DNA of 64,000 bases from Pseudomonas sp. Ant30-3 (GCF_000690905.1 NZ_JMCL01000057.1:27752-91751), one strand, 5' to 3'; positions 1 to 8,921 are shown, counted from the stretch's first letter. The notes: generated by a model not told the origin, from the letters alone. Translations and numbers: made by a program.

Positions 1-156
1 AGCGCGGTTGTACGCCAGATAGAGCATGCGCAAGTGGCTGTGATGGTTGGCGTAGGCAACAAGCGTTGTCGTCTTGCCGCACCCGGCATAGGCCTTCACC
101 ACCAGATGGTCACCTTGGTATTCGATGATGGGGAGCTGTTCTGCGGTCGACTTCAT
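1..156 (-). CDS. UvrD/Rep-type helicase, N-terminal part (runs off window)
   Basis: The first 52 codons of a minus-strand gene that leaves the window on the left. The ATG at 156 opens a protein whose residues 22-31 hold a Walker A loop (AYAGCGKTTT) followed by LVAYAN and RMLYLAYN, the usual start of UvrD/Rep/PcrA superfamily 1 helicases. The same layout occurs in the complete helicase at 37859-39361 of this window (AFAGTGKTTT, LLYLCYN), so the two are probably paralogs. The start codon overlaps the stop of the upstream membrane protein gene in an ATGA arrangement, which suggests translational coupling. The helicase domain class is well supported; the role on the plasmid is not known. Confidence 0.8.
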   Translation of the reverse strand, partial: MKSTAEQLPIIEYQGDHLVVKAYAGCGKTTTLVAYANHHSHLRMLYLAYNRA

Positions 157-608
157 TGAGGCGACTCCATTCTGTTTTTTGCACATTTGCCGCCGTAGAC
201 AGACAGCGCTGCTAAGCACCAGAACGAAAACACGGCATCAATCAGGTCGCCCATTGGGAGATGGCGAACAACCAGGGCTACCGGCTCTGTCACCACCAGG
301 AACGTCGCATACCCTGCAACGGCATGCATTCCGAAGGTGCGTAAGGCTGCTGCTGCTATGAGGAGGGGAAATAGTGTGTAAAGCGCCAAGCTATGCGTGG
401 AGCTGGAGCTCGGGGCGAGGTGGGTACAGGCGACGACCATGCCAACCGCTACTGCCATCAAGCCGGCAGCGTGACGACTGGACATCGAGCGCAGCTCTTC
501 GCCGCTGTGCCTGAACGTCAGAATCATGACCGCGTGCGAGCCGATGCCTGCCAGGTAGTCAATGAGTGGTGATCGGCATATCGCCGGAAGATATTTTTCG
601 CTGGGCAT
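153..608 (-). CDS. small multi-pass membrane protein, unknown function
   Basis: A 151-residue protein starting at the ATG at 608, chosen because an AAGGAGAC ribosome binding site lies just upstream; a longer reading frame upstream of it has no such site. Hydrophobic stretches near residues 48-60, 73-90, 92-105 and 125-140 suggest three to four membrane segments, and the C-terminal end is basic. I recognise no family. It is translationally coupled to the downstream helicase gene (ATGA overlap at 153-156). The gene lies head-to-head with the TnpB element. Confidence 0.6.
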   Translation of the reverse strand: MPSEKYLPAICRSPLIDYLAGIGSHAVMILTFRHSGEELRSMSSRHAAGLMAVAVGMVVACTHLAPSSSSTHSLALYTLFPLLIAAAALRTFGMHAVAGYATFLVVTEPVALVVRHLPMGDLIDAVFSFWCLAALSVYGGKCAKNRMESPQ

Positions 609-774
609 GTGAGTCTCCTTAGGTGAGGAGATCGTTTCATGCAGGTCGCGGGGAAAGGTCTGGTTTCGGGCGGTTTTTTGGTCTGAATTACGCAGACGCC
701 GCCCTAGATCGGGGCGGCCGGAGAATAGCGATGGCTCACCTTGGGTTATTCCAGAGCTATGGCACGCTGCCGAC

Positions 775-1833
775 ATGAAGCACACCAAGACCCTCCAGGT
801 TCGCGTTCGAGACAAACACACTCAGCTGCTGCGCCAGATGGCCCGGCAGGTGAATTTCGTCTGGAACTACCTGAACGAACTCAGCCATCGCTCGATCCGT
901 GAGCGCGGGGTCTTTCTGTCGGCCTACGACTTAGATCGCTATACCCAGGGCGCAAGCAAGGAACTGGGCCTGCACTCGCAGACATTGCAGGAAGTGTCGC
1001 GGGAATACGCCACGCGCCGCCGGCAGTTCAAGAAGGCCCGGCTGAGCTGGCGTAAATCGATCGGTGTTCGCCGCTCGCTCGGCTGGATTCCGTTCAAATC
1101 CGGCGCAGCGAGCTGGAAGAACGGCCAGGTGTTCCACAATGGCAGATGCTTCAAGGTCTGGGACAGCTACGGGCTGGGCCAGTACCGCCTCCGCTCCGGC
1201 AGCTTCAGCGAAGACGCCCGAGGCCGCTGGTATTTCAATGTGGTCGTCGAGCTGGAGACCCAGCTATCGACGGGGCAAGGGGTAGTAGGCATCGACCTGG
1301 GCCTGAAGGACGTGGCCACCTGTAGCGACGGGCAGCGGCTGGAGAATGGCCGTTTCTACCGCGACCTGGAGCCCAAGCTGGCCAGCGCCCAGCGTGCTGG
1401 CAAGAAAGCTCGGGTGCGGGCAATCCACGCCAAGATAGCCAACCGGCGCAAGGATGCCTTACACAAATTCAGCCGCTCGCTGGTCGAGCGCTGCAACACG
1501 ATCATCGTGGGCGATGTCAGCTCGCAGAAACTCGTCAAAACCAAGATGGCCAAGTCGGTGCTCGATGCCGGCTGGGGTCAACTGAAAACAATGCTGGCCT
1601 ACAAATGCGCGCACGCAGGCATCGTCTTCAGGGTCGTGAACGAGGCGTACACCACCCAAACCTGTAGCTGTTGCGGTGCATTGCCCGCCAGCAGGCCGAG
1701 AGGTATCGCAGGGCTTGGAATAAGGGAATGGATCTGTGAGTGCGGTGTCACTCACGACCGCGACGTGAACGCGGCCAGGAACATTCTCGCGCTCGGGCAT
1801 GAGCGTCCTGGAGAGGGAATCCCCGGCGTTTAA
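775..1833 (+). CDS. tnpB: TnpB-type RNA-guided nuclease of an IS200/IS605-family element
   Basis: A 352-residue OrfB/TnpB protein. RuvC-like motifs are visible: GIDLGLKD with Asp174, IIVGD around 243-247, Glu290 in VVNEAYTTQTC, and a final HDRDVNAARNI block with Asp328/Asp330. Between the last two lies a zinc ribbon, with CSCC at 297-300 and CECG at 321-324. TnpB proteins are known RNA-guided DNA nucleases whose guide RNA comes from the right end of the element and overlaps the end of tnpB. No tnpA is present, so this is a stand-alone copy of the IS1341 type, mobile only if a TnpA acts in trans. All key residues appear intact. The start at 775 is the first ATG; I see no strong ribosome binding site before it. 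Confidence 0.9.
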   Translation: MKHTKTLQVRVRDKHTQLLRQMARQVNFVWNYLNELSHRSIRERGVFLSAYDLDRYTQGASKELGLHSQTLQEVSREYATRRRQFKKARLSWRKSIGVRRSLGWIPFKSGAASWKNGQVFHNGRCFKVWDSYGLGQYRLRSGSFSEDARGRWYFNVVVELETQLSTGQGVVGIDLGLKDVATCSDGQRLENGRFYRDLEPKLASAQRAGKKARVRAIHAKIANRRKDALHKFSRSLVERCNTIIVGDVSSQKLVKTKMAKSVLDAGWGQLKTMLAYKCAHAGIVFRVVNEAYTTQTCSCCGALPASRPRGIAGLGIREWICECGVTHDRDVNAARNILALGHERPGEGIPGV

Positions 1834-1867
1834 GCCGGGGGAGGATGTCAATCCTTGGTTGTTGAAA
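1690..1867 (+). ncRNA. candidate omega RNA (right-end guide RNA of TnpB)
   Basis: In characterised IS200/IS605 elements the guide RNA covers the 3' part of tnpB and the right-end hairpin, with the guide being the host sequence right after the element end. By that rule the scaffold would be roughly 1690-1851 and the guide the bases from 1852 (TCCTTGGTTGTTGAAA). The hairpin and boundary are seen in the sequence; the RNA and its ends are inferred from the family. Confidence 0.4.
1811..1851 (+). repeat. IS200/IS605-type right end: hairpin and TCAA boundary
   Basis: A perfect stem CCCCGGC/GCCGGGG with loop GTTTAA at 1821-1840 overlaps the tnpB stop codon and is followed by GGAGGATGTCAA, ending at 1851. 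This is the typical right-end structure of IS200/IS605-family elements that move as single-stranded DNA. The element boundary is inferred at the TCAA. I could not place the left end with confidence; it should lie shortly upstream of 775. Confidence 0.65.
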
Positions 1868-1936
1868 AATCGCATGGGTGTTAAGTCCCAGCTGAAAGCA
1901 GTGAAACATGGCTCTAGATAATCCCAAGCCACCGGC

Positions 1937-3427
1937 TCACCCGAATCGGCGTTTGCTTTTGGCGCGACGGACGTTATAGCCCTTCACCCAGCTTTTCATG
2001 TCTTCGCTCGGTGGTTTGGGTTGCACGGTACCGATCCATGCGCGATCTGGCAGCTCTTTCATGTATGCCTGGTATGCGTACTGAGCCCACCCGTCTTTCT
2101 TGCCGGTCTCACGGGCGTACCCAAGCAGCTCGCAGAAAGTGTGCTGTTTACTGGTCGGCCCGAGCACTTTGCGTCGATCGTCTAGCTTCACCAGTTTGCC
2201 GGTGGCCACCGCCACCCCATCCGGTATTACGATTTCGTTGCCACACTTCGGACAGAGCAATCCGCTGAAAACAAAGCTGCACTTCGGACATGGCTTGGTT
2301 TTTTTCTCCTGATCGCCTTTGTCCTGCGGGCGGCGGTCAAGACGCTCCCCTTCCCCATTGTCCATGGCGTCGGGCACCTCGTCCGTTGGCTTCCCGTTAA
2401 GCAAGAGGTTCCCGGAGTGGTCAATGATAATGCAGTCGATTTTTCCAGTTTCAGGCGAAAGCCTCAGACCACGGCCAATCATCTGGTAGTGAAGCATCAG
2501 GGATTTGGTCGGTCGCGCAATCACAAGGCAACTGGTAGACGGATCATCAAACCCCTTGATCAGCATTGCCACTGAGACCAAGACCCTTATCCTACCCGCC
2601 TTGTACTGGCGCAGGATCTCCTCAGTCTCATGCGGCGGCATGTAGCCGTCGATGTGGGCTGCGGCAACGCCCGCTTTCAAGAATTGTTCAGCAAGCTTTT
2701 TTGAGTGCTGGACGTTGCAGGCGAAAACCAGTGTTTTGCGGTTTTGACCCAGCTCTTTCCAGTGAGATACCACGTCACCAAGCAGCTTGGCGTCCCCCAT
2801 CACCGTGGCGAGCTCGTCCTCGATCCAGTCGCCGTTTGGCTTCGTACTCACGCCCTTCAGCGAAGGCACGGACGGGGCATAGCACACTGTCGGGACAAGG
2901 AATCCCAGGTCAGTAAGCTCAGAAAGAGAGATGCAATTGATCAGCCTGTCAAATATGCGGCCCAGGCCACGGCGCCATGGGGTAGCACTTAGCCCGATTA
3001 CTGGCACCTTGTTCCGCCGGCACCAGTTGATCAACTCAATGTGGGCTTCATGGATAACATGCGCCTCGTCAATGAGAACAAGGTGTGGCTTGTGGTGGTT
3101 GAGCATGTAGTCCAAGCGAGGGCGCAAGCTCTGGATCGTTGCTACCTGGATGGGCTTTCGATAGTCCGTCAATGGGTGGTCTGACTGAATCGCTCCCGCG
3201 ACCAATCCATCTTTGTGGAACCGCTCAAGCGTCTGATCAAGTAGCTTCAGGCTGTCGACGATGAACCAGGCCTTCCGGTTCTTCGCCTGCGCGCCAGCAA
3301 TGATGTGCTTGGCCACCTCTGTCTTACCGGAGCCTGTGGGGCTCATCAGCATCTGAATGGTCGCGCCAAGGCTGATGCCCTTGCGGAGTTCAAAATCCTG
3401 CTGCTGTTGGTAGGGTCGGAGTTGCAT
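1937..3427 (-). CDS. SF2 DEAH-box helicase with zinc ribbon
   Basis: A 496-residue superfamily 2 helicase. Walker A PTGSGKT is at 30-36, DEAH at 120-123, SAT at 147-149, and a motif VI of the form QMIGRGLR lies in the second RecA domain. After the helicase core comes a four-cysteine zinc ribbon (CPKC and CPKC separated by about ten residues, near 395-411) and a basic C-terminus (RRAKSKRRFG). This layout resembles phage and plasmid helicases related to the SSL2/XPB group. It probably unwinds DNA during plasmid replication or repair; that role is inferred. A short cysteine-containing reading frame (3449-3634) may precede it on the same strand. Confidence 0.85.
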   Translation of the reverse strand: MQLRPYQQQQDFELRKGISLGATIQMLMSPTGSGKTEVAKHIIAGAQAKNRKAWFIVDSLKLLDQTLERFHKDGLVAGAIQSDHPLTDYRKPIQVATIQSLRPRLDYMLNHHKPHLVLIDEAHVIHEAHIELINWCRRNKVPVIGLSATPWRRGLGRIFDRLINCISLSELTDLGFLVPTVCYAPSVPSLKGVSTKPNGDWIEDELATVMGDAKLLGDVVSHWKELGQNRKTLVFACNVQHSKKLAEQFLKAGVAAAHIDGYMPPHETEEILRQYKAGRIRVLVSVAMLIKGFDDPSTSCLVIARPTKSLMLHYQMIGRGLRLSPETGKIDCIIIDHSGNLLLNGKPTDEVPDAMDNGEGERLDRRPQDKGDQEKKTKPCPKCSFVFSGLLCPKCGNEIVIPDGVAVATGKLVKLDDRRKVLGPTSKQHTFCELLGYARETGKKDGWAQYAYQAYMKELPDRAWIGTVQPKPPSEDMKSWVKGYNVRRAKSKRRFG

Positions 3428-3448
3428 CGAGGTTTCCCGCTGAAAGAA

Positions 3449-3634
3449 CTACAGGCAGGAAACCATTGCCTCGAAAAAACCCAAGCTAGGTGCTTGATCC
3501 ACCTGATGGACACAGCCCGGGCACAGCCTGATGGAGACAGATGTTTTTTCTGAGAATGCGAGCCGATATGGACCATCCCTGAAGCCCGTATCTTGATTTG
3601 GGTTTTGCGGGTTACGTGCAAACGTAATCGTCAT
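3449..3634 (-). CDS. possible small protein with a CPGC pair
   Basis: An open frame of 61 codons from an ATG at 3634, upstream of and 21 nt away from the helicase gene on the same strand. It contains a CPGC pair and has normal codon use for this region. There is no clear ribosome binding site, and upstream in-frame extension to 3670 would need a TTG start. It could be a real leader gene of the helicase or chance. I recognise no family. Confidence 0.3.
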   Translation of the reverse strand: MTITFARNPQNPNQDTGFRDGPYRLAFSEKTSVSIRLCPGCVHQVDQAPSLGFFEAMVSCL

Positions 3635-3686
3635 TGCCTGTGCTTTCGCCCAGGCGTCAATGATGGCCAAGTCAAAGGAGGCCTAG

Positions 3687-4253
3687 ATGGATGACGTAGG
3701 AAAGGCACGCGCTCTTAGGTATGCAGAGTCGTTGCGAAACGCAAGCTGGGTTATCGATAAGGATTCAGCAAACGCACAAAATGCCGTTGGATTCTGGCTT
3801 TACTCATACAACCTGGTTGCAGGCCCCAGGCTCGTAGGCCAACTGACGTTGGACGGCTATCGAGCCATGCAGTCCGGAGAAGATCTGAAAGCACTTGGCG
3901 GGCTCCAGCCAGCCGATGTTCTCGGCGCAACCCTCACCGCCTATGACGCACTGCCCGACCAGAACCGCAATGCAGGGGAGTCACAAACCGTCATATCAGC
4001 GCTGTCCCTATACGCCAGTTCAAGTATGACCTTGCAGGCGCTGGCGCCTCTCCAAACTGGAGCACATCAGCACTTCATGGTGTTCGATTGGCTTACAGCC
4101 ACCGGCAAAAGGATCTTTCGCCCGGCTGCGGCAGTCACCGGATCCGTTCTTGCTCCTGAAACTCTTGCCGAATTCGGGAACTTAGTGCTCTGCGCGCATA
4201 TGTCGAAACACCCCCACGAAACGCCTTTCCAACTCCAGACTACAGGTTCTTAA
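3687..4253 (+). CDS. hypothetical protein in front of the yejK-like gene
   Basis: A 188-residue protein with a good ribosome binding site (AAAGGAGG before the ATG at 3687). No membrane segment, signal peptide or known motif is visible; the composition is that of a soluble alpha-rich protein. It ends 3 nt before the start of the YejK-like gene, so the two are almost certainly cotranscribed and perhaps functionally linked. Function unknown. Confidence 0.7.
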   Translation: MDDVGKARALRYAESLRNASWVIDKDSANAQNAVGFWLYSYNLVAGPRLVGQLTLDGYRAMQSGEDLKALGGLQPADVLGATLTAYDALPDQNRNAGESQTVISALSLYASSSMTLQALAPLQTGAHQHFMVFDWLTATGKRIFRPAAAVTGSVLAPETLAEFGNLVLCAHMSKHPHETPFQLQTTGS

Positions 4254-4256
4254 CTC

Positions 4257-5258
4257 ATGCCAATCCGTCACATCATCGTTCATCAGATCCACAAAAAGCC
4301 TGATGGAACCCCAGCTGTATTGCATGCCCGCGACACTGAACTTGCAGCGTCGGCAGCCATCGAGAACATGCTCGGCGACCTCAACGAGAGCTACAACGCC
4401 AAACAGGGCAAGGCCTGGGGTTTCTTCCATGCCGAGTCAGGCGCTTATCCCTTCAGCCGATGGTTGAAGGATTACCTCGACGAAAACCAGGACTTCACCG
4501 CCTTCAGCCGCCATGCGGTCGAGCACCTGCAAAAACTGATGGAAGAATCGAACCTCTCAACCGGCGGCCACGTCCTGTTCGCCCACTATCAGCAAGGCAT
4601 GACCGACTACCTCACCGTCGCTCTGCTGCACCACAGCGAAGGCGTGGCGGTGAACGACACCCTGGACGTGACCCCAGCCAAGCACCTGGATCTCGGCCAA
4701 CTTCACCTGGCAGCACGCATCAACATCAGCGAATGGCAGAACAACAAGCAGTCCAAGCAGTACATTTCGTTCATCAAGGGCAAGAACGGTCGAAAGGTCT
4801 CGGACTACTTCCGTGATTTCATCGGTTGCCAGGAGGGTGTAGACGCTCCCGGCGAAACCCGCACCCTGCTCAAGGCATTCAGTGATTTCGTCGAGAGCGA
4901 GGATCTGCCCGAGGAGCAGGCGCGGGAGAAGACCAATACTCTGGTTGGCTACGCCACCAGCCAGGCGAAGTTGGGCGAGCCGATGACGCTGGAGGAGCTG
5001 TCCGGGCTGATTGATGAAGATCGACCAAAGGCGTTCTACGATCACATCCGCAACCGCGACTATGGACTGTCGCCTGAGATTCCAGCGGATAAACGCACCC
5101 TCAACCAATTCCGCCGCTTCACCGGCCGCGCCGAAGGGTTGTCGATCAGCTTCGAAGCCCACCTACTGGGTTCCAAGATCGACTACGACGAGAATGCCGG
5201 CACCCTGACCATTCGCAATCTACCCACTCAGTTGCGTGATCAACTCAAGCGCGGCTAA
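4257..5258 (+). CDS. YejK/NdpA-family nucleoid-associated protein
   Basis: A 333-residue homolog of the 37-kDa nucleoid-associated protein family (YejK in E. coli, NdpA in Pseudomonas). Recognisable features are the N-terminal block with the conserved pattern of an acidic helix plus a SRWLKDYL segment, the [16 protein letters not shown] region near 100, and the [27 protein letters not shown] block near 165-190, all typical of the family. Length is normal for YejK. Such proteins bind the chromosome or plasmid nucleoid; their exact role is poorly known. It follows the 188-residue hypothetical with a 3-nt gap. Confidence 0.88.
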   Translation: MPIRHIIVHQIHKKPDGTPAVLHARDTELAASAAIENMLGDLNESYNAKQGKAWGFFHAESGAYPFSRWLKDYLDENQDFTAFSRHAVEHLQKLMEESNLSTGGHVLFAHYQQGMTDYLTVALLHHSEGVAVNDTLDVTPAKHLDLGQLHLAARINISEWQNNKQSKQYISFIKGKNGRKVSDYFRDFIGCQEGVDAPGETRTLLKAFSDFVESEDLPEEQAREKTNTLVGYATSQAKLGEPMTLEELSGLIDEDRPKAFYDHIRNRDYGLSPEIPADKRTLNQFRRFTGRAEGLSISFEAHLLGSKIDYDENAGTLTIRNLPTQLRDQLKRG

Positions 5259-5264
5259 AAAAAT

Positions 5265-5288
5265 GCCCCGTCCATCTCTGGACGGGGC
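5265..5288 (-). terminator. Rho-independent terminator between convergent genes
   Basis: A perfect stem GCCCCGTCC/GGACGGGGC with a six-base loop. On the minus strand it is followed by a run of seven T, so it most likely ends the sppA-like transcript; its position also suits the convergent yejK-like gene. Confidence 0.8.
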
Positions 5289-5324
5289 AGATCCTGCTTA
5301 GCCTGGCAGTGTTCCTGCTGGGCC

Positions 5325-6260
5325 TTAGCGCAAGCTCAGGCCGTCGAACCCAAGCCGCAATGAGAGCTGATCGGCAACCGAAGCGCCGATCTTGCTGGCA
5401 AAGCGATCCAGGGGATTCTGTTTGCGGGTGAAATCAACGATCTTGCTCACACCTACGACTTCACGAGCCACGTAGTCAGAATCACCAAGGCGATCAACCA
5501 GCCCCAGTCCCACCGCTTGCTCGCCCGTCCATATCAGCCCCGAGTACAGGTCGGGATTCTCCTTGGCTTTCAGACGATCTCCCCGACCAGCCTCTACCGA
5601 GCGAATGAATTGGTTGTGGGTTGTTTTGAGAACCCCTTCCCAGAACTTCCTCTCCTCAGGATTTTGAGGCTGGAATTGATCCAGGAAAGCCTTGTGTTCC
5701 CCGGAGGTATAGGCGCGGCGTTCGACCCCAAGCTTTTGCATGAGCTCAACGTAACCGAAGCTCGCCGCGGTGACACCGATCGATCCGACCAAACTTGCCT
5801 TGTCCGCAAATATCTCATCGGCTGCGCTGGCGATGTAATAGCCACCGGAGGCACCCAGATCTGTGATGACGGCATAAACCTTCGTGTCTGGATGCAGTGC
5901 ACGCAAGCGACGAACTTCATCGTAAACATGGCCCGCCTGCACGGGACTTCCGCCTGGGCTGTTGATTTCCAAAATCACAGCTTTCGTATTCTCATTTTCA
6001 AAGGCCTTGCCGAGGCTGCGTTTCAGGTTCTCAGCGCTCGCTTCCTCCCCATCCGCAATCACTCCCCTCACCTTGATTTTTGCTGTTACCGGCACATCGG
6101 CCCCAACGCCATCAAGGTCTGCCCTTCCGCCGACCACAAAAGCAGTCACGACGATCCCAAGAGTCGCGAGACGGAAAAAATTCTTCCAGCGACGTGCTGC
6201 ACGCTGCTCTTTGATGCTTGCTTGCAGCGTTCGCTCCAAGACTTCGAGGCTTTGATCCAT
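5325..6260 (-). CDS. S49-family signal peptide peptidase (SppA-like)
   Basis: A 311-residue membrane-anchored serine peptidase. A single membrane segment lies at about residues 29-45, followed by a periplasmic S49 domain: VIDG-like strand near 64-70, SPGGSP at 101-106, and GASGGYYIA with the probable nucleophile Ser138. The general base is probably Lys187 in SGEHK, about 50 residues later as in short SppA enzymes. These enzymes cleave leftover signal peptides and other membrane-bound fragments. The start at 6260 (MDQSLEV) was chosen because the frame upstream lacks family similarity. Finding it on a plasmid is unusual but not unique; it stands as a single-gene unit with its own terminator. 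Confidence 0.88.
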   Translation of the reverse strand: MDQSLEVLERTLQASIKEQRAARRWKNFFRLATLGIVVTAFVVGGRADLDGVGADVPVTAKIKVRGVIADGEEASAENLKRSLGKAFENENTKAVILEINSPGGSPVQAGHVYDEVRRLRALHPDTKVYAVITDLGASGGYYIASAADEIFADKASLVGSIGVTAASFGYVELMQKLGVERRAYTSGEHKAFLDQFQPQNPEERKFWEGVLKTTHNQFIRSVEAGRGDRLKAKENPDLYSGLIWTGEQAVGLGLVDRLGDSDYVAREVVGVSKIVDFTRKQNPLDRFASKIGASVADQLSLRLGFDGLSLR

Positions 6261-6392
6261 GGGATTTCCGTCAGAAAATTTATACACGGCTATTAAACAC
6301 TGCGGAGAAGCAATCCTGAACAGGCAACGGGAACTTGGGATTCTCGGCGGTCGTGAGAGAAGGAGGCGGATCACTTATACGGAGAACCATTT

Positions 6393-6719
6393 ATGCAGGT
6401 CGTCACGCCCCAAGCCCGGAATCGGGCTGGACTTACTCTCAACCTGGTCATTGGAGTTATCGGCTCACCGCAAGCGCTTTCTCGGCTGAAAGCCAAGCTC
6501 GAATTAGCCGTTGAGGACGCTTTGCAAGGGCTCTCACAAGAGGCCAGCCATGAGCTTGGAATTGAGATTGGTCGCTGGAACATCGAAACGTCCACCTCCC
6601 AACCAGAAGGCGACGGGTCGGCATCGAGCGGGCCACCCCCTGGTCATTCGGTAGAACAGCTGGAAGCCCCCCCGAAGCCCGCATCCGAGGCCTCCCTGAA
6701 GGCAGGATTATGCCTATGA
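6393..6719 (+). CDS. hypothetical protein
   Basis: A 108-residue protein with an N-terminal folded part (to about residue 68) and a Pro/Ser/Gly-rich tail likely to be disordered. No known motif. It is preceded by GGAGAACC, and its last codons overlap the start of the next gene by 10 nt in another frame, indicating a two-gene operon. Function unknown. Confidence 0.55.
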   Translation: MQVVTPQARNRAGLTLNLVIGVIGSPQALSRLKAKLELAVEDALQGLSQEASHELGIEIGRWNIETSTSQPEGDGSASSGPPPGHSVEQLEAPPKPASEASLKAGLCL

Positions 6720-6952
6720 GCGCCACATCCGCCGTGACACAAAACTTCGAGCACGAGCGCTTTGTGGTGCGGGATATCTCTGACCAGTATGAGGCTCCGA
6801 CCTTTGACCTGATTTTCCGAGACCAGGAGCACGGAGTTGAGCGTTGCTCCGACAGCGTGTGGAGTTCGCACGAGCAAGCCTCGGTAGCAGCGGAGGCACT
6901 GGAAAAGGCGGATCGCCGTCCAGTTCACTGGGGTGTGTTGAAGAGCCTCTAA
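6710..6952 (+). CDS. hypothetical protein
   Basis: An 80-residue soluble protein overlapping the previous gene by 10 nt. A GGCAGGATT stretch before the start may serve as the ribosome binding site. It is followed directly by a Rho-independent terminator. An ATG at 6719 is an alternative start. No family recognised. Confidence 0.55.
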   Translation: MPMSATSAVTQNFEHERFVVRDISDQYEAPTFDLIFRDQEHGVERCSDSVWSSHEQASVAAEALEKADRRPVHWGVLKSL

Positions 6953-6972
6953 ACGGAGACCCATAGAACTCA

Positions 6973-6997
6973 GGCGACCATTTGTGTCGCCTTTTTT
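6973..6997 (+). terminator. Rho-independent terminator
   Basis: Stem GGCGAC/GTCGCC with a short loop followed by six T. It ends the two-gene unit 6393-6952. Confidence 0.8.
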
Positions 6998-7234
6998 CGC
7001 GCTGTCAGCCCCCGTGACTCAATCAGCCAGGTAGCCGGCAGTATCGAGGCGACTTGGGTATTTCAGGCATGCCTATAGCGTGGCCAATGCAACGCGGCCG
7101 AAACCGAGGAGAAAAACACCGCAAACCACAAACAGCTTAGCCCGCTTTCAGGCGATAAAACCGCCTGAAATCGGGACATTCCTCAGTCAGTACCTAACAA
7201 ACTATCCGGCGACCAACCACCAAGGATCATCAGT

Positions 7235-8116
7235 ATGCAATTCAACAATTTCTCATCCTCCTCCAAATCTCCCCTGGCTCTCGGCTTGATTGCCGTTTCG
7301 GCCGTTATTGGCGTGGGTCTGCTGCTGGGTTCGTTTTACACCGTCGACGAGAAAGAGCGCGCAGTAGTCCTGCGCAACGGTGCCTTTATGGAGGTGGCAG
7401 ATCCAGGCCTGCATTGGAAAATCCCCTTCATCGACAGCGCCAAAGCGATCTCGATACAGAACAACGCCACCAAGTGGGACGGCTTGCAGGCGTACAGCCG
7501 TGACCAGCAGGCTGCAACGCTGTCGGTCTCGGTCAGCTGGCACGTGCCGGCAGGTGAGGTCGCGGATGTCTACAAGAGCTACGCCGATCTGGACGGCCTG
7601 CTGACAAGGGCGATCAGCCGCCATGTCCCGACACAGGTAGAAAACGTCTTCGGTCAGTACACCGCCGTCAACGCCGTACAGCAACGCGGCAAGCTGGTTG
7701 CCGATATCGCCACCGCAATCAAGGGCGCAATCAGTGGACCGGTGGTGATCGACAGTGTGCAAGTCGAGAACATCGACTTCAGTGACGCCTACGAGAAGTC
7801 GATCGAAGAACGCATGCGCGCTGAGGTTGCCGTGAAGACTCGTGAGCAGCAACTGGCCACTGAGCAGATCCAGGCGCGGATTGTCGTCACCCAGGCCCAG
7901 GCTACCGCGGATTCGGCACTGGCCGCCGCACGTGCCGAAGCGGAAAGCATCCAGCTGCGCGGCGAAGCGGAAGCAAAAGCCATCGACGCCCGCGCCCGCG
8001 CCCTGGGCAGCAACCCCGGCCTGGTCGAGCTTACCAAAGCCGAGCGCTGGAACGGCGTGCTGCCTACCACGGTACTTCCAGGCGGAACCCTGCCGTTCAT
8101 CGACGCCAAGAAGTAA
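7235..8116 (+). CDS. SPFH/Band 7 (prohibitin-like) membrane protein
   Basis: A 293-residue protein with one N-terminal membrane segment (about 14-36), then the SPFH signature (DEKERAVVLRNGAF, DPGLHWKIPFIDS) and a long C-terminal coiled-coil rich in Ala, Glu and Gln (about 190-265), the usual prohibitin layout. AAGGA lies 11 nt upstream of the ATG. SPFH proteins form large membrane-associated rings and often modulate FtsH-type proteases or membrane domains. The gene stands alone between terminators. Why a plasmid carries it is not evident; a role in membrane stress is only a guess. Confidence 0.88.
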   Translation: MQFNNFSSSSKSPLALGLIAVSAVIGVGLLLGSFYTVDEKERAVVLRNGAFMEVADPGLHWKIPFIDSAKAISIQNNATKWDGLQAYSRDQQAATLSVSVSWHVPAGEVADVYKSYADLDGLLTRAISRHVPTQVENVFGQYTAVNAVQQRGKLVADIATAIKGAISGPVVIDSVQVENIDFSDAYEKSIEERMRAEVAVKTREQQLATEQIQARIVVTQAQATADSALAAARAEAESIQLRGEAEAKAIDARARALGSNPGLVELTKAERWNGVLPTTVLPGGTLPFIDAKK

Positions 8117-8134
8117 TCCATCCTTCCACACTAG

Positions 8135-8169
8135 AAGCCCGCAGCCCTGACCAGCTCGCGGGCTTTTTC
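8135..8169 (+). terminator. Rho-independent terminator
   Basis: Stem AAGCCCGC/GCGGGCTT followed by T-run, 18 nt after the SPFH stop codon. Confidence 0.85.
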
Positions 8170-8224
8170 ATTGAAAAAGGGATCTATCAATCCAGTAGTC
8201 ATGCCGATGGCAACGGAGAGACAA

Positions 8225-8755
8225 ATGCACCGAACCATACCCAGCTGCATCTTTTTATCGCGCAGCGACGCTGAAGCACACGCGCCAGGCCCCGACTGGC
8301 ACCTGTTATCGATATCTGATGGCCTTGAAGATCAGGCCTGCATCGACGAAGCACGGTGGAAGAGCGTGAGCTACCACCACTTCATTGATGCTGGCTTTGA
8401 CGAAGAAGTCATCGAGATATACGGGCCAGATTTTGAGCGGAATTACGTCGACTACCTGCTCAGCAGCAAGGCTGACGTGCTGCGGGAGCGCATCCGAGAA
8501 ATTGCAGATCAAGGGGAAAATATCGCCGTCAATTGCCAGGCCGGGCGATCCCGGAGTGCCGCGGTAGCTTTGTATATCAGCAAACATCATGGGTACCAGC
8601 TGCATAAGCCGACCCCAGACGCAAACCAGTGCGTCTACCGGATGTTGGCCAACGATGTTCACCTGATGGCAGCCTACCGTGCGGCAAGAACACCAGTGGA
8701 ACCAGAAGCGCCAAAGCGAAGCCTTCTTTCGGCGATCAAATCGCTGTTCTCCTGA
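8225..8755 (+). CDS. protein tyrosine phosphatase-like protein (CX5R)
   Basis: A 176-residue protein with a C-x5-R phosphatase loop, Cys104-QAGRS-Arg110, preceded by a beta strand (NIAVN) and followed by a helix (SAAVALYIS), as in dual-specificity and prokaryotic tyrosine phosphatases. A possible general acid Asp lies upstream. The ATG at 8225 is chosen for the GGAGA eight nucleotides before it; an upstream frame from 8171 overlaps the previous terminator. Substrate unknown: protein, nucleotide or lipid phosphate are all possible. A second phosphatase of an unrelated fold is at 16772-17569. Confidence 0.75.
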   Translation: MHRTIPSCIFLSRSDAEAHAPGPDWHLLSISDGLEDQACIDEARWKSVSYHHFIDAGFDEEVIEIYGPDFERNYVDYLLSSKADVLRERIREIADQGENIAVNCQAGRSRSAAVALYISKHHGYQLHKPTPDANQCVYRMLANDVHLMAAYRAARTPVEPEAPKRSLLSAIKSLFS

Positions 8756-8888
8756 GAGAGCAGAAGACCGCAGCGAGTCATGGTAAATTAGGCCCTGGGC
8801 AGCTTCATGGTAGAAGCTATGCTCCCAAGGCACTCCTCCCCCTCCTGTCTCGTCTGTGGTGCCGCTGAAGCTGCTCGTTTTATTACCA

Positions 8889-8921
8889 AAGCCCGCCAGG
8901 CTTAACCTCGGCGGGCTTTTC
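8889..8921 (+). terminator. Rho-independent terminator
   Basis: Stem AAAGCCCGCC/GGCGGGCTTTT with an 11-base loop and T-run, after the phosphatase-like gene. The 270 bases between 8756 and 9025 otherwise show nothing I can name. Confidence 0.8.

Noticed and set aside
7253..8131. Long minus-strand reading frame opposite the SPFH gene
   Set aside because: It is the shadow of a GC-rich gene with clear family motifs on the plus strand.
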